This document shows positions 46,467 to 58,339 of a stretch of 64,000 nt of DNA, piece by piece. Source of the stretch: Humulus lupulus (taxonomy: Eukaryota > Streptophyta > Magnoliopsida > Rosales > Cannabaceae); NCBI RefSeq assembly GCF_963169125.1, contig NC_084801.1, forward strand, positions 117,393,061 through 117,457,060. The letters run 5' to 3'. How positions within the stretch are numbered: position 1 is the stretch's first letter; each line of letters opens with the position of its first letter. The position numbers were made by a program, and so were the translations under genes. The notes under the pieces were generated by a model. It made no database searches, was not told where the DNA came from, and saw only the letters and a list, made by a program, of their open reading frames with translations.

Positions 46467-48586
46467 TGTAACGCCCTACTGCCTTAGAGTTGTTACTAAG
46501 TGAGTTTAAAACGTGCAATTAACCTGCTAATCGAGGTTTTAAGACAAAAGTGTAATTAAACCATAATCAGAGTCATAAACTTCGAAAATAAACAATTTAC
46601 TGAAAATTAAAAAGCATTTAACACTTGGTATCCCAAAATACTGCTTAGAAATATTTACAACTCAAAAATATAACGAAAGTCGGCTAAACGAAAAAATCGA
46701 GGCTTAGTACAACCATCTCCCAAAATACCCCTGGCCTTGGCAGCCAGGCAAGCCAAACGTGTACGCGTCGCTTCATGCTTTCGTACTCATGGTTGGTTGA
46801 CTTTCCCCTTGCCCTTACCTGCACCATAGAGCACCCGTGAGCCGAAGCCCAGCAAGAAAACCCTCACAAGCATATAACATATGCATATCAAAATCTTATC
46901 AAATAAACAAGCCATCCTCAAGCTATACACATATAGCCATGTCGTCCCAAGCACTTTACCAGGCCCTGGGTTCGTGGTTCATATGTGAGGATATCCCAAG
47001 TATCCTTTAGGGTCTCACCCTGGCAACTTGCACTCCGTGTGCTAAACACTCCTCCCGGCCCCTTGCTGTTCTTGGCCTTCGCCGTTCCCGGCCCTCGCCG
47101 TTCCTGGCTCTTGCTATTCATTCACAAGTATGCACACATAGCATAATCAAAAAATTACTTAAACATGAATAGACTCAATCAAAGGGCAATGCCCTGCAAC
47201 CCAATCATATTGGTCATGCCTTGCAACACAATCATATTGGTCGTGCCCTGCAAACACAAGCTCTACGGGAATAGTTGTTTTCTTACCTGTATCCCGAGCT
47301 TCCCAAGCACCGATGTCCTGAGCACAGTTCCCTAGTCCGAGCCTCACTGAAACCCTAGTCACAACGCACCAACAATATCCATCCATCAAGTTCTAATCCA
47401 TTAAATAACTTTGGGTCATAATTCTAGTGTTCGGGACCTTGAATTCTATCAATTCGGGTGATAAAATCCATCCTGAGCCTTAACCTTTGAGATCCCAACC
47501 CTAAACACACTTTAAAGCCCAAAAATGCACTATGTGTCGCAGCCCGATGAGGCCATGCCACGGCCCAGCCCCAAACCCGAGAGTAGCCCTAAAACAGGGC
47601 AGGTGCACTGCGGCCCGCCCCTCTTCCAGGCCACTATTCTGCTTCAGAGGACTGGGCTCACCAAGAACAAAGTCGCGCCCCGACCCTTCGAACTCTGAAA
47701 AAATCCTCCATTTTCACCATGAAAACCAATTAGATTAACCAAAAAATCAAACCAACAATCCAAACCATTAATCACAGAAGCTCTACTATGTTTTCAATAA
47801 CAAAACCTAACAAAGAACTAGCTCAAAACCTCATCAAATCTCAAGAGTGATCCTTCACCTATCCAACATGCAGTACTCTAGAATTTCAGTAAAAAACCAG
47901 CTGCAATTCAACACAACTCAACATATTAAAAAGCTTACCTTGGGCAGAAGTGAGTCCCTAAATTAGTTCCCTAAGCTCCAAACCTCTAGCTCCCAAAATC
48001 CCAGCTGAAATTCCTTAGTCTTTGATTAGATTCTCCAAGGTTTCCCCAAGCCTCCAAAGGAGAGAAGAAAAGAGAGAGATAGAGAAAGAGATAAGGTCGG
48101 TTTAGAGAATTCTGAGGGTTTCCTATATTTTTTTTTATTTAACTTAAGTCTATAAGGTTACCTCAAATATTCACAGTGCCAAAAACGTCCTCGAGGGCAA
48201 AATGGTAAATTTCCCCAATTTTCCCTCCTAAACATTCTAACCTCAAATATATCTCCAAATATTTATTTCCACAACCCGATAACCCCATAGAACGTCCAAT
48301 TCCCCGAAGTACCCCTCGACTCGCCCTGAGTCGGATTTTCGATCTCGTTGTGACTTTCTAGCTAACCGCTCCTTAGGACTGTCTCGGATCATGCAACACA
48401 GATATTTCACAAATATATCACAATTATTCACATTTATCACATTTATGCTCTTCGTGAGCTAAAATTACAATCATGCCCCTAATAACCAAATGGGGCCCAC
48501 ATGCATATTTGATTCACCTAAACACGCATCTATAATCACATACTCATGAAAATTCACATATAATAACAATATATCACTTATTGCCC
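46467..48586 (-). mobile_element. E5 3' LTR, start truncated
   Basis: The plus-strand start TGTAACGCCCTACTGCC parallels 53427. Homology stops at attgccctc (48586), about 56 bases short of the LTR start that is present at 56342. The next bases encode the chromodomain tail. The polypurine tract and the pol stop are gone too, which points to one deletion across the pol/LTR junction. Confidence 0.88.
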
Positions 48587-51283
48587 TCATCACTGATTCC
48601 AGTTCCCACGTTGCCTCCTCAACCTTGATGTTCCTCCACAGCACTTTCACCAAGGCGATGGTCTTGCTCCGCAAGACTTTATCCTTCTGGTCAAGAATCA
48701 GAACCGGCTTCTCCTCATAAGACAAATCCTGATCCAGCTAAAAATTCTCATAACTCAGAACATGCGTCGAATTAGACACATACTTCCGGAGCATGGACAC
48801 GTGAAACACATCATGAACCCATGATAGGGCTGGAGGCATCGCCAATCTGTAAGCTACCTCTCCAATTTGTTCCAGAATCTTGAAAGGGCCAACAAACCTA
48901 GGGCTCAGCTTCAACCGAACACCAATCCGTTTCACTCCTCTCAAATGTGAAACTCTATGAAACACATGGTCACCAACCTGAAATTCAACGCCCCTGCGTT
49001 TCAGGTCCAAGTAACTCTTCTTGCGACTCCGGGAGGCGAGCATTCGAGCTCTAATCTTCTCAATTGCCTCATTGGTCCTCTGAACCATCTCAAGACCTAA
49101 GTACCTCCTCTCACCCATCAAATCCCAATGAATAGGTGATCTGCACTTTCTCCCATAAAGCATCTCATACGGAGCCACTCCGATAGTCGCCTGATAACTA
49201 TTGTTGTACGAGAACTAAATCAAATGGAGATACTTACTCGAAGATCCCCCAAAATCTAGCACACAGGCTCGTAGCATGTCCTCCAATATCTGAATCGTCC
49301 TCTCAGACTGTCTATCTGTCTGAGGATGATAAGCAGTACAAAATAGCAACTACGTGCCCATAGCCTTCTGCAGACTCTCCCAAAACTTGGAGGTGAAGGT
49401 TGGGTCCCTGTCGGATACTATCGACCTCGGAGCCCCACGAAGTCGAACGATTTCCTTCACATATAACTCAGCATACTGCTCCACAGTATAAGTCGTCCTG
49501 ACAAGTAAAATGTTGGCGGACTTGGTATATCTATCCATAATCACCCACACCGAATCATGTTGTCCCACGGTCTTCGACAAACCAACCACGAAGTCCACGG
49601 TAATGTCTTCCCACTTCCACTCTAGAATCCCCAGAGGGTGCAGCAACCGTGCTGGCCTCTGATGTTCAGCCTTGACCTGCTGACAAGTTAAGCACTTGGC
49701 CACATAATCCACCACATCCCTCTTCATGCCCGACCACCAATATAAAGCTCTCAGATGCTGGTATATCTTCGTCATACCTGGATGTAAGGAATAGGGAGTG
49801 GTATGAAGTTCATCTAAGATCTCCCCCCCCCCCCCCCCCCGCCCCCCGATATCAAAATCCATCGAAACATAGATCCGACCCTTGTACTTTAGTAACCCTG
49901 TCTCCGAGAGAGAGAAGTCCTTAGAAACTCTAACTAAGACCCCTCAACTGAGAATCCTTCCCCTGCGCTTCCTTGATCCTCTCAAGGAGCGTAGACTGAA
50001 GAACGATGTTGGCTAACTAGCCAACCACCAACTCTATACCCGCTCTAGTCATCTCCTCAGCTAGCTTATCAGATATCTATCTCGAACTGAACAACTATCC
50101 TGGGCCTTTCCGACTCAATGCATCAGCCACTACATTAGCCTTCCCAGGATGGTATAGGATTTCACATTCATAATCCTTGACCAACTCCAGCCACCGTCTC
50201 TGGCGCATATTCAGATCCTTCTGAGTAAAGAAGTACTTCAAACTCTTATGGTCGGTGTATATCTCGTACTTCTCACCATACAGATAATGTCTCCAAATCT
50301 TAAGTGCGAACACCACCGCTGCAATTCCAGATCATGCGTGGGATATCTCTATTTATACTCCTTTAACTGTCTCTATGCATAGGCTATCACCTTCCCATCT
50401 TGCATTAGCACACATCCTAAACCTTATCTAGAAGCATCACAATAAACCACAAACTTCTAGTTATCTATCAGCAAACTCAACACTAGCGCGGTGATAAGTC
50501 GCCGCTTCAATTCTTTGAAACTGTTCTCACATCTGTCTGTCCAAACATATTTCGTCTTCTTCTTTGTCAATTATGTCAATGGTGTAGCTATTCTGCAGAA
50601 TCCCTCAATAAACTACCGATAATACCCTGCCAATTCCAGAAAACTCCTCACTTTAGAAACACTGCTTGGTCTAGGCCAGTCTCTCATTTCCTCAATCTTA
50701 CTTTGGTCAACCAGAATCCCTTCCTTACTGACAATATGATCGAGAAATATAACCTGTGGTAACCAGAACTCACACTAGATGAACTTAGCATATAACCTAT
50801 GCTCCCTTAACTGCTGTAATACCAAACGTAGATGCTGCACATGCTCTGTCTCTGACTGAGAGTACACCAAAATCTTGTCGATGAACACAATCATGAACTT
50901 GTCTGAATAGTCATTGAAAACCCCCTATTCATCATGTCCATAAAAGTTTTTGGGGCATTGGTTAGTCCAAAAGACATAACCAAAAATTCATAGTGTCCAT
51001 ACCTTGTTCGGAAAGCGGTCTTTCGTATGTCCTCTTCTTTAATCCTTAACTGATGGTAACCTGACCGGAGATCTATCTCAGAAAACACTGTATTTCCCTG
51101 TAGCTGGTCAAACGAATCACCAATCCTAGGCAATAGATACTTATTCTTAATGGTCAATTTGTTCAGTTCCCTGTAGTCAATACACATCCTAAGGGATCCA
51201 TCCTTCTTCTTGACAAATAATACTGGAGCACCCGATGGCGAGAAACTCGGTCTGATGAACCCCAAATCTAGTAACTCCTGCAA
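48587..51283 (-). pseudogene. E5 pol: RT, RNase H, integrase, chromodomain
   Basis: Minus strand. RT starts [11 protein letters not shown] at 51283, after a CAG to TAG stop, with [28 protein letters not shown] and SFGLTNAP. A frameshift lies near 50925. The active site reads FIDK (50874-50885) instead of FIDD, so catalysis is lost. RNase H has FVVYCDAS (near 50440) and [14 protein letters not shown] (near 50260). Integrase has LHTTPYSLHPG and KCLTCQQVK (49680-49830), VDFVVGLS (49590), IVSDRDPTFTS (49415) and a poly-G run just before the zinc-finger part. The C-terminal domain ([26 protein letters not shown]) and the chromodomain (VLWRNIKVEEATWELES, 48595-48650) follow. Confidence 0.9.
49823..49847. 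repeat. Poly-C tract (18 C, G, 6 C) inside integrase
   Basis: Bases 49823-49840 are all C, then G, then six C. On the coding (minus) strand this is a G run that replaces part of the integrase N-terminal region before ILDELHTTPYS. It is either a real G-run expansion or a base-calling/assembly artefact. Confidence 0.85.
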
Positions 51284-51976
51284 CTAAATCTTCAACTCCG
51301 CCGGAGCCATTCTATATGGTGTCCTAGATACTGGCTCTACCCCTGGTACAAACTCTATAACAAAATCAATCTCCCGCTGCGGTGGCAGCCCTGGCAAATC
51401 TACTAGAAATAAATCTGGAAACTCACATACCAATCTGGTCTCCCCTGGTCCAACCGACACAACCCTAGAGGTATCCACAACATTCGCTAGGAACACTATG
51501 CAACTTCCCTGCATTAGGTCTCTAGCCTTCAGTGCTGAAATCATAGGTACTTGCGATCCACTAGCTATCCCCACAAATACAAAGGGTACCTCCCCTTGTG
51601 GTTCAAAAGTCACCATCCTACTCTTACAGTCAATCATCATCCCATACTTCGATAGCCAATCCATCCCTAGGATCATATCGAATTCATCCATCGTAAGCTT
51701 AATCAGATCAATAGACAACTCCCTACCATCTACCTCTACTTGTAAAGCCCTAACCCATCTGCTAGAGACAACCAGTTCTCCAGTTGGCAACAAAATCTGA
51801 AAATCCCTAGCATACAAAACACTAGGTCTATACAGCTGATCTATCACTCTAGCAGATACAAATGAATGAGTAACTCCCAAATCAAACAATGAAGTATAAG
51901 AAGAACCAGCAGTAGAAATCTGACCTATCACAACTGAGGGGCTAGCCTCCGCCTCAGTCTGAGTCAAAGTAAACAC
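51284..51976 (-). pseudogene. E5 protease and linker, open over 230 codons
   Basis: The frame starts after the zinc knuckle region: MFTLTQTEAEASPSVVIGQI. The retropepsin motif reads LFDLGVTHSF, where family members have LFDSGATHSF. Both differences (S to L and A to V) are C to T changes, and the first removes the DSG catalytic triplet. The second block MILGMDWLSKYGMMIDCKSR is intact. It ends PGLPPQREIDF...MAPAELKI with TAG, where RT should continue in frame. Confidence 0.88.
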
Positions 51977-52009
51977 CCTAGCAGGAGCGAGACTGTCACT
52001 CTGCTTCGG

Positions 52010-53086
52010 CTCATCTTTCTTGGCTTGTGGGCAGTCCTTTTTCAGATGATTGGAACTCCCACAGACAAAGTAGGCCTTGATCCTGCACTCACCCTGATGT
52101 CATCATCTGCACCGATCACATAGTGGAAAGCTCCTCCAGTTGTCACCTCCGCCCTGACGGCCACAGAAAGCACCCCGTGCCCTCCTATCCGAGTTAGGAG
52201 GAACAAAAGAATCTGGGGCCTTCCTCTTCTGCTCACTAGAGCCACTACCCCAAGTGGATCTAATAAAAGGAGGCATCGTCCTCTTGGCATCGCACCTAAC
52301 AGCGCCCTCTCTTCAAATCTGGTCATCGGCCCCTTCAGCTGTAAGGGCCTTGTCTGCAACCTGAGCATAGGTAGTAATCTCTGGATCCAAAGTGATTTTC
52401 ACATCACGGGCGATCATAACGTTCAATCCTTGTACAAATCTATCCCTTCTTGCTGCATTTGTCGGCACTAAATCTGGCGCAAACTTCGCCAATAGGTCAA
52501 ATTTTAGAGAATACTCTGTCATGATCAACCGGTTCTGAGTCAGGTTGATAAACTCGTCAACCTTCGCATCTCAGACTGCAACACTGTAGTATTTCTCGTT
52601 AAAAATGTTCCTGAACTCTTCCCAAGTCATAATTGTCACATTCCTCCTCTGAACTACTACATCCCACCAGCTACAGGCATCCTCTCTGAACATGTAGCTA
52701 GCACAAGCTACCCTCTCATTACCCTCAACCCTCATAAAATCGAGAATAGATGAAATCATATTCATCCACTGCTCTGCCCGCAGTGGGTCTGGTCCACCCT
52801 CAAAGGTGGGAGGATGCTGCTTTTTGAACCTCTCATATAAAGGTTCCCACCTATTCTCCACAACAGGTTGAACCGGCACTGGCACCACAACCTGCTGAAC
52901 TGGCAACCCAGTGACCTGTGGAGGGGCTTGCTGCCTCAACCATCGAAGATCTTCCTCCATTCACTGCAATCTTGCTTCCATTTCGACAAACATCTATTGC
53001 AAATTCTATGGGACAAGTGGAGGGTCCTTACCCTGGTTATCATCCTTGGCCCTACTCCCGCGGAGTCTCGATGATTATCGAGGCAT
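52010..53086 (-). pseudogene. E5 gag with altered zinc knuckle
   Basis: On the minus strand the ATG at 53086 lies 14 bases after the conserved GTCGTTGATTGCAG (53101-53114), with an early stop in the fourth codon. The gag domain is open at 52571-52960: ENRWEPLYERFKKQHPPTFE, GGPDPLRAEQWMNMI, FREDACSWWDVV. It continues after a stop as MTEYSLKFDLLAKFAPDLV and RFVQGLNVMI (52313-52528). An Arg/Gly-rich linker and the knuckle AYFVCGSSNHLKKDCP (near 52060) follow. The first knuckle Cys has become Tyr (G to A on the coding strand). Confidence 0.88.
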
Positions 53087-53411
53087 CTAAACAAATATGC
53101 CTGCAATCAACGACGCCACTCATCAGGCATGATAACAACATCCAAAACCAACTCCCAATCACATCAGTCAACCATAAACAACAATCCACATAACACACAG
53201 ATAGCATATAACACACAACGGGCCATGCCCTGACATCATGCATATGTTAACTCATTCATCATGCTCTATATGGAATAAGCAGGCAAACAGGGCATTTAAG
53301 CACATAATCAGACATACAATTCAATTATTACCAACCAACCCTGAGTCGAGCTTCTCACTGACAGCGAGCGTACATGTTCGGTCATTCTCTAGAAAGCATA
53401 AACCTTAGCTT

Positions 53412-53423
53412 GCTCTGATTCCA
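53412..53423 (-). promoter_or_regulatory. E5 primer-binding site (tRNA-Met)
   Basis: On the minus strand TGGAATCAGAGC, one change from the tRNA-Met complement, begins three bases after the LTR end (GGCATTACA at 53427). Confidence 0.85.
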
Positions 53424-53426
53424 AGT

Positions 53427-56342
53427 TGTAATGCCCTACTGCCTTAGAGCCGTTACTAAGTGAGTTTAAAACGTGCAATTAACCTGCTAATCGAGGTATT
53501 AAGAAAAAAGTGTAATTAAACCATAATCAGAGTCATAAAATTTGAAAATAAACCATTTACTAAAAATTAAAAAGCGTTTAACATTTTGGGATCCCAAAAT
53601 ACTATTTAGAAATATTTACAATTCAAAATTATAACTAAAGTCGACTAAATGACAAAATCTAGGCTTAGTACAACCATCTCCCAAAATAGCCCTAGCCGTG
53701 GCAGCCAGGCAGGTAAAACATGTACGCACCGCTTCATGCTCTCTATACTCATGGTTGGTCGACTTTCCCCTTGCCCTTACCTGCACCATAGAGCACCCGT
53801 GAGCCAAAGCCAAGCAAGAAAACCCTCACAAGCAGATAACATATGCATATCAAACAATTATCCTATAAACTTGCCATCCTCAAGCTATACATATACGGCC
53901 ATGTCATGCCAGACGCTTTACCAGACCCTGGGTTCGTGGTTCACACCGTGAGGATATCCCAGGTATCCTTTAGGGTCTCACCCTGGCAACTTGCACTCTG
54001 CGTGCTAAACGCTACTCTCGGCCCCTGCCGTTCTCTACCTTGCCGCTCTCGGCCTTAGCTGTTCCTGGCTCTCGCCGTTCTTGGCTCTTTTCGTTCATTC
54101 ACAAGTATGCAAACATAGCATAATTAAACAGATACTTAAACATTAATAGACTCAATCAAAGGGAAATGCCCTGCAACATAATCATATGGGTCGTGCCATG
54201 CAACACAAGCCCTACGGGAACATCAGTTTTCTTACCTGTATCCTGAGCTTCCCAAGCACCGATGTCCGAGCACAGTTCCCTAGTCCGAGCCTCATTGAAA
54301 CCATAGTCATAAGGCACCAACAATATCCATCCAGTAAATAACTTTGGGTCATAATTCTAGTCTCTGGGACCATGAATTCTATCAATCCGGGTGATAAAAT
54401 CCATCCTGAGCCTTAACCTTTGAGTTCCCAAGCCTAAACACACTTTAAATTCCAAAAATTCACTAAGAGTCGCGGCCCCATGAGGCCATGCCGCGGCCCG
54501 CCCCCAAACCTGAGAGCAGCCCTAAAACAGGGCAGACACGCCACGGCCCGCCCTTCTTCTAGGCCACCATTCTACTTCATAGGGTTGCAGCTCAACAAGA
54601 ACAATGTCGCGGCCCTACCCTTTGAACCCAAAAAAAATCCTCCATTTTCACCATGAAAACCAATTCAATTAACCCAAAAATCAAACCAACAATCCCAACC
54701 ATTAATCATTGAAGCTCTACTATGTTTTCAGTAACAAAACCTAACAAAGAACTAGCTCAAAACCTGATGAGGACACCAAGCCTAAAGATTCAAGTCAAGT
54801 TCTAGTTGGTCCCGTGACGAGGGCGCGAGCCAAGAGATTCAAAGAAGAACTTAACAACCTAGTCCACAGAGTCCTAAAACAGGAGGAGACCGTGGTCAAC
54901 ACTGAAGGAGAACAAAGACTTGTACTGCTCATCAAAGTAGACTCAGTTTAGGAGTTTGATCAATATTTAGCTTCTTGTAATGAGTCTTATTGGATTTTGG
55001 CATCTTGTATTTTTATTTTAATCAGTCACTTAATCACGTTTTTTATTTAGTCTTTGTTTTTGTGAAAGTCAAACATTTGACTTGTGAGAGTCCAAGAGTC
55101 TTTCTATTTGTGCTTGTTAGGGTTTTCATTAGGAAGACAAATGGGCTTGTCTTTGATGTAATTTTCGAGCTTGTTAGGGTTTTCATTAGGAAGACAAAGG
55201 GGCTTGTCTTTGATGTAATTTTTGGCTATATTAGGCCTTGTAAACGTTTGGCATGGCAGATTTTTTTGGTTAATAAAAATATTGTGAGGTTTTCTTCTTG
55301 AGTTCTTGAAGAGACTTTTCGAACTTATCAAGGGTTTTCCTTGTGGCATTCAACCTGACTTATCAAACGGATAGTCCATCCCCGTTTGTGGCGTCTTTCA
55401 CTATACCAAGGTTCGTGCTTTGCTAAGCATAGGGTCGCGATTTACCATTCCAATTTCGAGTGTTCTTGGGTTGTTTGTCCAGATTTGGTTCGGGTTTCGT
55501 CACACTTGTTGGCGTGGTTCGTATCAAAACCTCATCAAATCTCAAGAGTGATCCTTCACCTATCCAACATCCAATACTCTATAATTTCAGTAGAAAACCA
55601 GCTGCAGTTCAACACAACTCAACATATTAAAAAGCTTACCTTGGGTAGAAGTGAATCCCTAAATTAGTTTCCTAAGCTCCAAACCTCTAGCTCCCAAATC
55701 CCAACTGAAATTCCTTAGTCTTTGATTAGATTCTCCAAGGTTTCCCCAAGCTTCCAAAGGAGAGAAGACAAGAGAGAGAGATAGAGAAAGAGATAGGGTC
55801 GGTTTAGAGAATTCTGAGGGTTTCCTATATTTTGTTTTATTTAACTTAAGTCTATAAGGTTACCGCAAAGATTCGAGGTGCCAGAAATGTCCCTGAGTGA
55901 AAAATGGTAAGTTTCCCAAATTTTCCCTCCTAAACATTCTAACCTCAAATATATATCCAAATATTTATTTCCATAACCCGATAACCCCATAGAATGTCCA
56001 ATTCCCCGAAGTACCCCTCGACTCGCCATGAGTCGGATTTTCGATCCCGTTGTGACTTTCTAGCTAACCGCTCCCTAGGACTGTCTCAGATCGTGGAACA
56101 CAGATATTTCACAAATATATGACAATTATGCACATTTATCACATTTATGCTCTCCGCGAGTTAAAATTACAAGCATGCCCCTAATAACAAGATGGGGCTC
56201 ACATGCATACTTGATTCACCTAAACATGCATCTCTAATCACATACTCATGAAAATTCACATATAATAACAATAAATCACTTATTGCCCTCCAAGCACGCT
56301 AATCAAGGCCCTAAGCCTTATTAGCAAATTTGGGTCGCTACA
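53427..56342 (-). mobile_element. E5 5' LTR, with a 758-bp insert
   Basis: On the minus strand it starts TGTAGCGACCC at 56342 and ends GGGCATTACA at 53427. Without the insert (54766-55523) it is about 2.15 kb and aligns with the 3' LTR throughout. Landmarks are GGGATCCC (53588-53595), a GC-rich block with gcggcccgc near 54480-54610, the CT-rich block near 55770 and gctaatcaaggccctaagcc near 56300. Confidence 0.9.
54766..55523 (+). mobile_element. 758-bp insert with 9-bp duplication TCAAAACCT
   Basis: The insert is flanked by TCAAAACCT (54757-54765 and 55524-55532), present once at the matching site of the 3' LTR. It starts GATGAGGACACC and ends GTGGTTCGTA; I see no terminal inverted repeats. 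Its first part encodes VGPVTRARAKRFKEELNNLV, a phrase typical of the C-terminal end of some plant gypsy polyproteins. A TAG follows near 54948, then T-rich sequence with a tandem duplication of about 66 bp (around 55105-55220). It may be a retroelement 3' fragment mobilised by another agent. Mutator-type transposons make 9-bp duplications but normally have inverted ends. Confidence 0.65.
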
Positions 56343-56347
56343 CTTTG

Positions 56348-56610
56348 AGTACAATCGGGAGCATCAGCGTGCCATTTGGCGATGGATGCATCACATGACA
56401 TTTGTATTTGGTAGGGCTAACACACCTGCATGGCTGAGGGTGATATATGCCAGCACTTACCTGAGATGCTCGACACAAATATGGTTTCACCACATATGTT
56501 GGAGGCTAGTTCAAAACATGTGGGATAAATTTTATATGCAGATTGAGATAGAGTTTGGACGATGGATTAGTCTATCTCCTCGGTTGACAGCATATCATGA
56601 GGCGAGATAG
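56348..56610 (+). CDS. E6 leader ORF, second part
   Basis: After the target duplication CTTTG (56343-56347) the frame resumes in phase with 46355-46466 and runs to TAG at 56608-56610. The two parts total 375 bases, 124 residues, without an internal stop. This part is rich in Trp, His and Arg (REHQRAIWRWMHHMTFVFGR, ending RLTAYHEAR). There is no known motif, signal peptide or clear membrane segment. An open frame beside a heavily broken gag-pol suggests it was a genuine protein in the parent. It might be a diverged gag-like or accessory protein. Confidence 0.5.
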
Positions 56611-57011
56611 TAGATCCCGAATAGGCCGACAAGGATAAAGATATAGAGATCAATGTGCCAATTGATAGGATAGCTTAGGTTTTGGCTGTGAAAGTCTTGT
56701 TGATACTTTTTTGAAGACTTTGCAATCCTACTAAGTTGTAGAACTTTTGTATAGTTGTAGCAGGAGTATATAGAAACCCAACGTTTACTTAGGGCTCTCT
56801 ATTGTATTTATAGTTATACTAACTAAAACTTTGTTGCATGATCTATCATGATCATTTTGTATTTCTAGGTTGTATCCGTGAATGTTATGACTAACTGTGT
56901 TCAGTTGTTTATTTTTTTTTTTGTGTGAGAAAAACTTGTATGCTCAGTTATTTTTATGTTAGTAATCTACCCTACTATACATGTTCTCTTGGGGGTTGAG
57001 ATGGACTCTAA

Positions 57012-58290
57012 TACTCGAGCCAGGGGGTGTCGAGCTGCTAATCCATTAAACCCTGCTGAGAGAGTTGTACTTGATCAAGATGTAGGTCACGACCTTGGCA
57101 GGGAAGGGGTCGAGGCCGAGGAAGAGGTCGAGGACAAGGAATACATCTTAAACTAGATTTGGCGGCTCAGGTGGAGGACCTGAGATGGATGGTACGTAAG
57201 CAGAATGTTGTGAACACTCAAATGTTTGAGACACTGTTGCAAAGACATCCAGAGGTGCAAAACAAACCCGCACCCCGAGCACCCCATGAAGACATTCCAG
57301 AACAACAGAAAGCACCAAAACAAGAAGACCCACAGGTGGGAGCAAATCCGCCAGCGGATGCACCTAGAGCAGAACTGCCAAAACTGTTCTCTAAACGGTT
57401 TGGTAGACAAAACACACCCATGTTTGAAGGGAGTTCAAACCCCCTGATGGCAGAAGAATAGGTTAGTGTGCTGGAAAGGATCTTCGACTTTTTTAAGGCC
57501 ACTAAAAGAGAGAAGGTGATATGTGCGGTGTACCTATTGAGAAAGGATGCCTGCATCTGGTGGGACATTGCTAAGAAGGGGCGTAATTCTTCATAGATGG
57601 AATGGACAAAAATTTTAAACTTGTTCAATGCTAAATATTATAACCAAACAGTGATTGGTTGGAAAGTGGTTGAGTTCTCCAACTTGGTACAAGGGTCATC
57701 TAGCATACAGAAGTACGTGCGCAAGTTAGACCAACTCTCAAGATGTGCTCTGGATCTGGTAAACACTGAAGCCATCTAGATACGCAAATTAATGAAGGGG
57801 TTAAAAAGAGAGATAGCTCAGTTTATGGATAAATAGAAGACCAGCCTGGATAATTATCATGAAGCCATAGAGCGAGCAATCCGCCAAGAATCATGGTTAG
57901 TACAAGAGAAGAAGGAGCCCTACAGTGCTAAAGAACGAGCATATGTTTCAAGTGATAGAGGAAGATACTCTAATAACCAGAGCAGACCTTTTGGGAGGTT
58001 TGCATCAAGAGGCAATTGAAGTATGGGGAAGACCAATACTCAAGGGAGCTCTAGGTTTTCCAATGGTGGGAATAACAAATGAATAATGGATCTGCCAAAC
58101 AGAAGTTCAAACTTCAGAAAACAACCAAGGCGAGAGAACAATTATTGGCTACAATGTAACAAATGTAATTGACGCCACCCTGGAGAGTGTAACAACAGTA
58201 ATTGCTTCACCAGTGGAAAACCTGAAAAGTTCTCCAAGCACTGTCCGAATCTCGGCCAGAACGAAGGCAAAGACCAAGCAAAACCAATTG
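57012..58290 (+). pseudogene. E6 gag pseudogene
   Basis: One frame from the ATG at 57001 gives MDSNTRARGCRAANPLNPAE. A shifted frame gives a Gly-Arg repeat (GRGRGRGRGQG, near 57100) leading into AAQVEDLRWMVRKQN (57162). The gag domain follows: LFSKRFGRQNTPMFEGSSNP, RKDACIWWDIAKKG, LNLFNAKYYNQTVIGWKVVE. Stops lie at 57460, 57594, 57777 and 57834. The knuckle region near 58155-58250 reads CNKC and HPGECNNSNCF, with a stop and lost pattern residues. It belongs with the E6 LTR and leader frame to the left of E5. Confidence 0.8.
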
Positions 58291-58339
58291 AAGTTGCACC
58301 GTGAGTTTATGCACTCGCCAAGGGTGATAAAGCAGCTGG

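Larger units (their letters stand above)
46467..56342 (-). mobile_element. E5: Tekay-like chromovirus with both LTRs (minus, family Y)
   Basis: Two family Y LTRs (46467-48586 and 53427-56342) flank gag, protease, RT, RNase H, integrase and chromodomain on the minus strand. CCTTG precedes and CTTTG follows, a 5-bp duplication with one transition. It is inserted into the E6 leader reading frame, so it is younger than E6. Losses: the start of the 3' LTR, many stops, a changed RT active site and a broken zinc knuckle. Confidence 0.9.

Noticed and set aside
20941..56610. Homology between the E3 and E6 leader proteins
   Set aside because: No shared motif or composition by eye: one is acid-tailed, the other Trp/His-rich.
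57148..57628. Minus-strand frames (up to 136 codons) opposite E6 gag
   Set aside because: Antisense shadows of the gag domain read on the plus strand.
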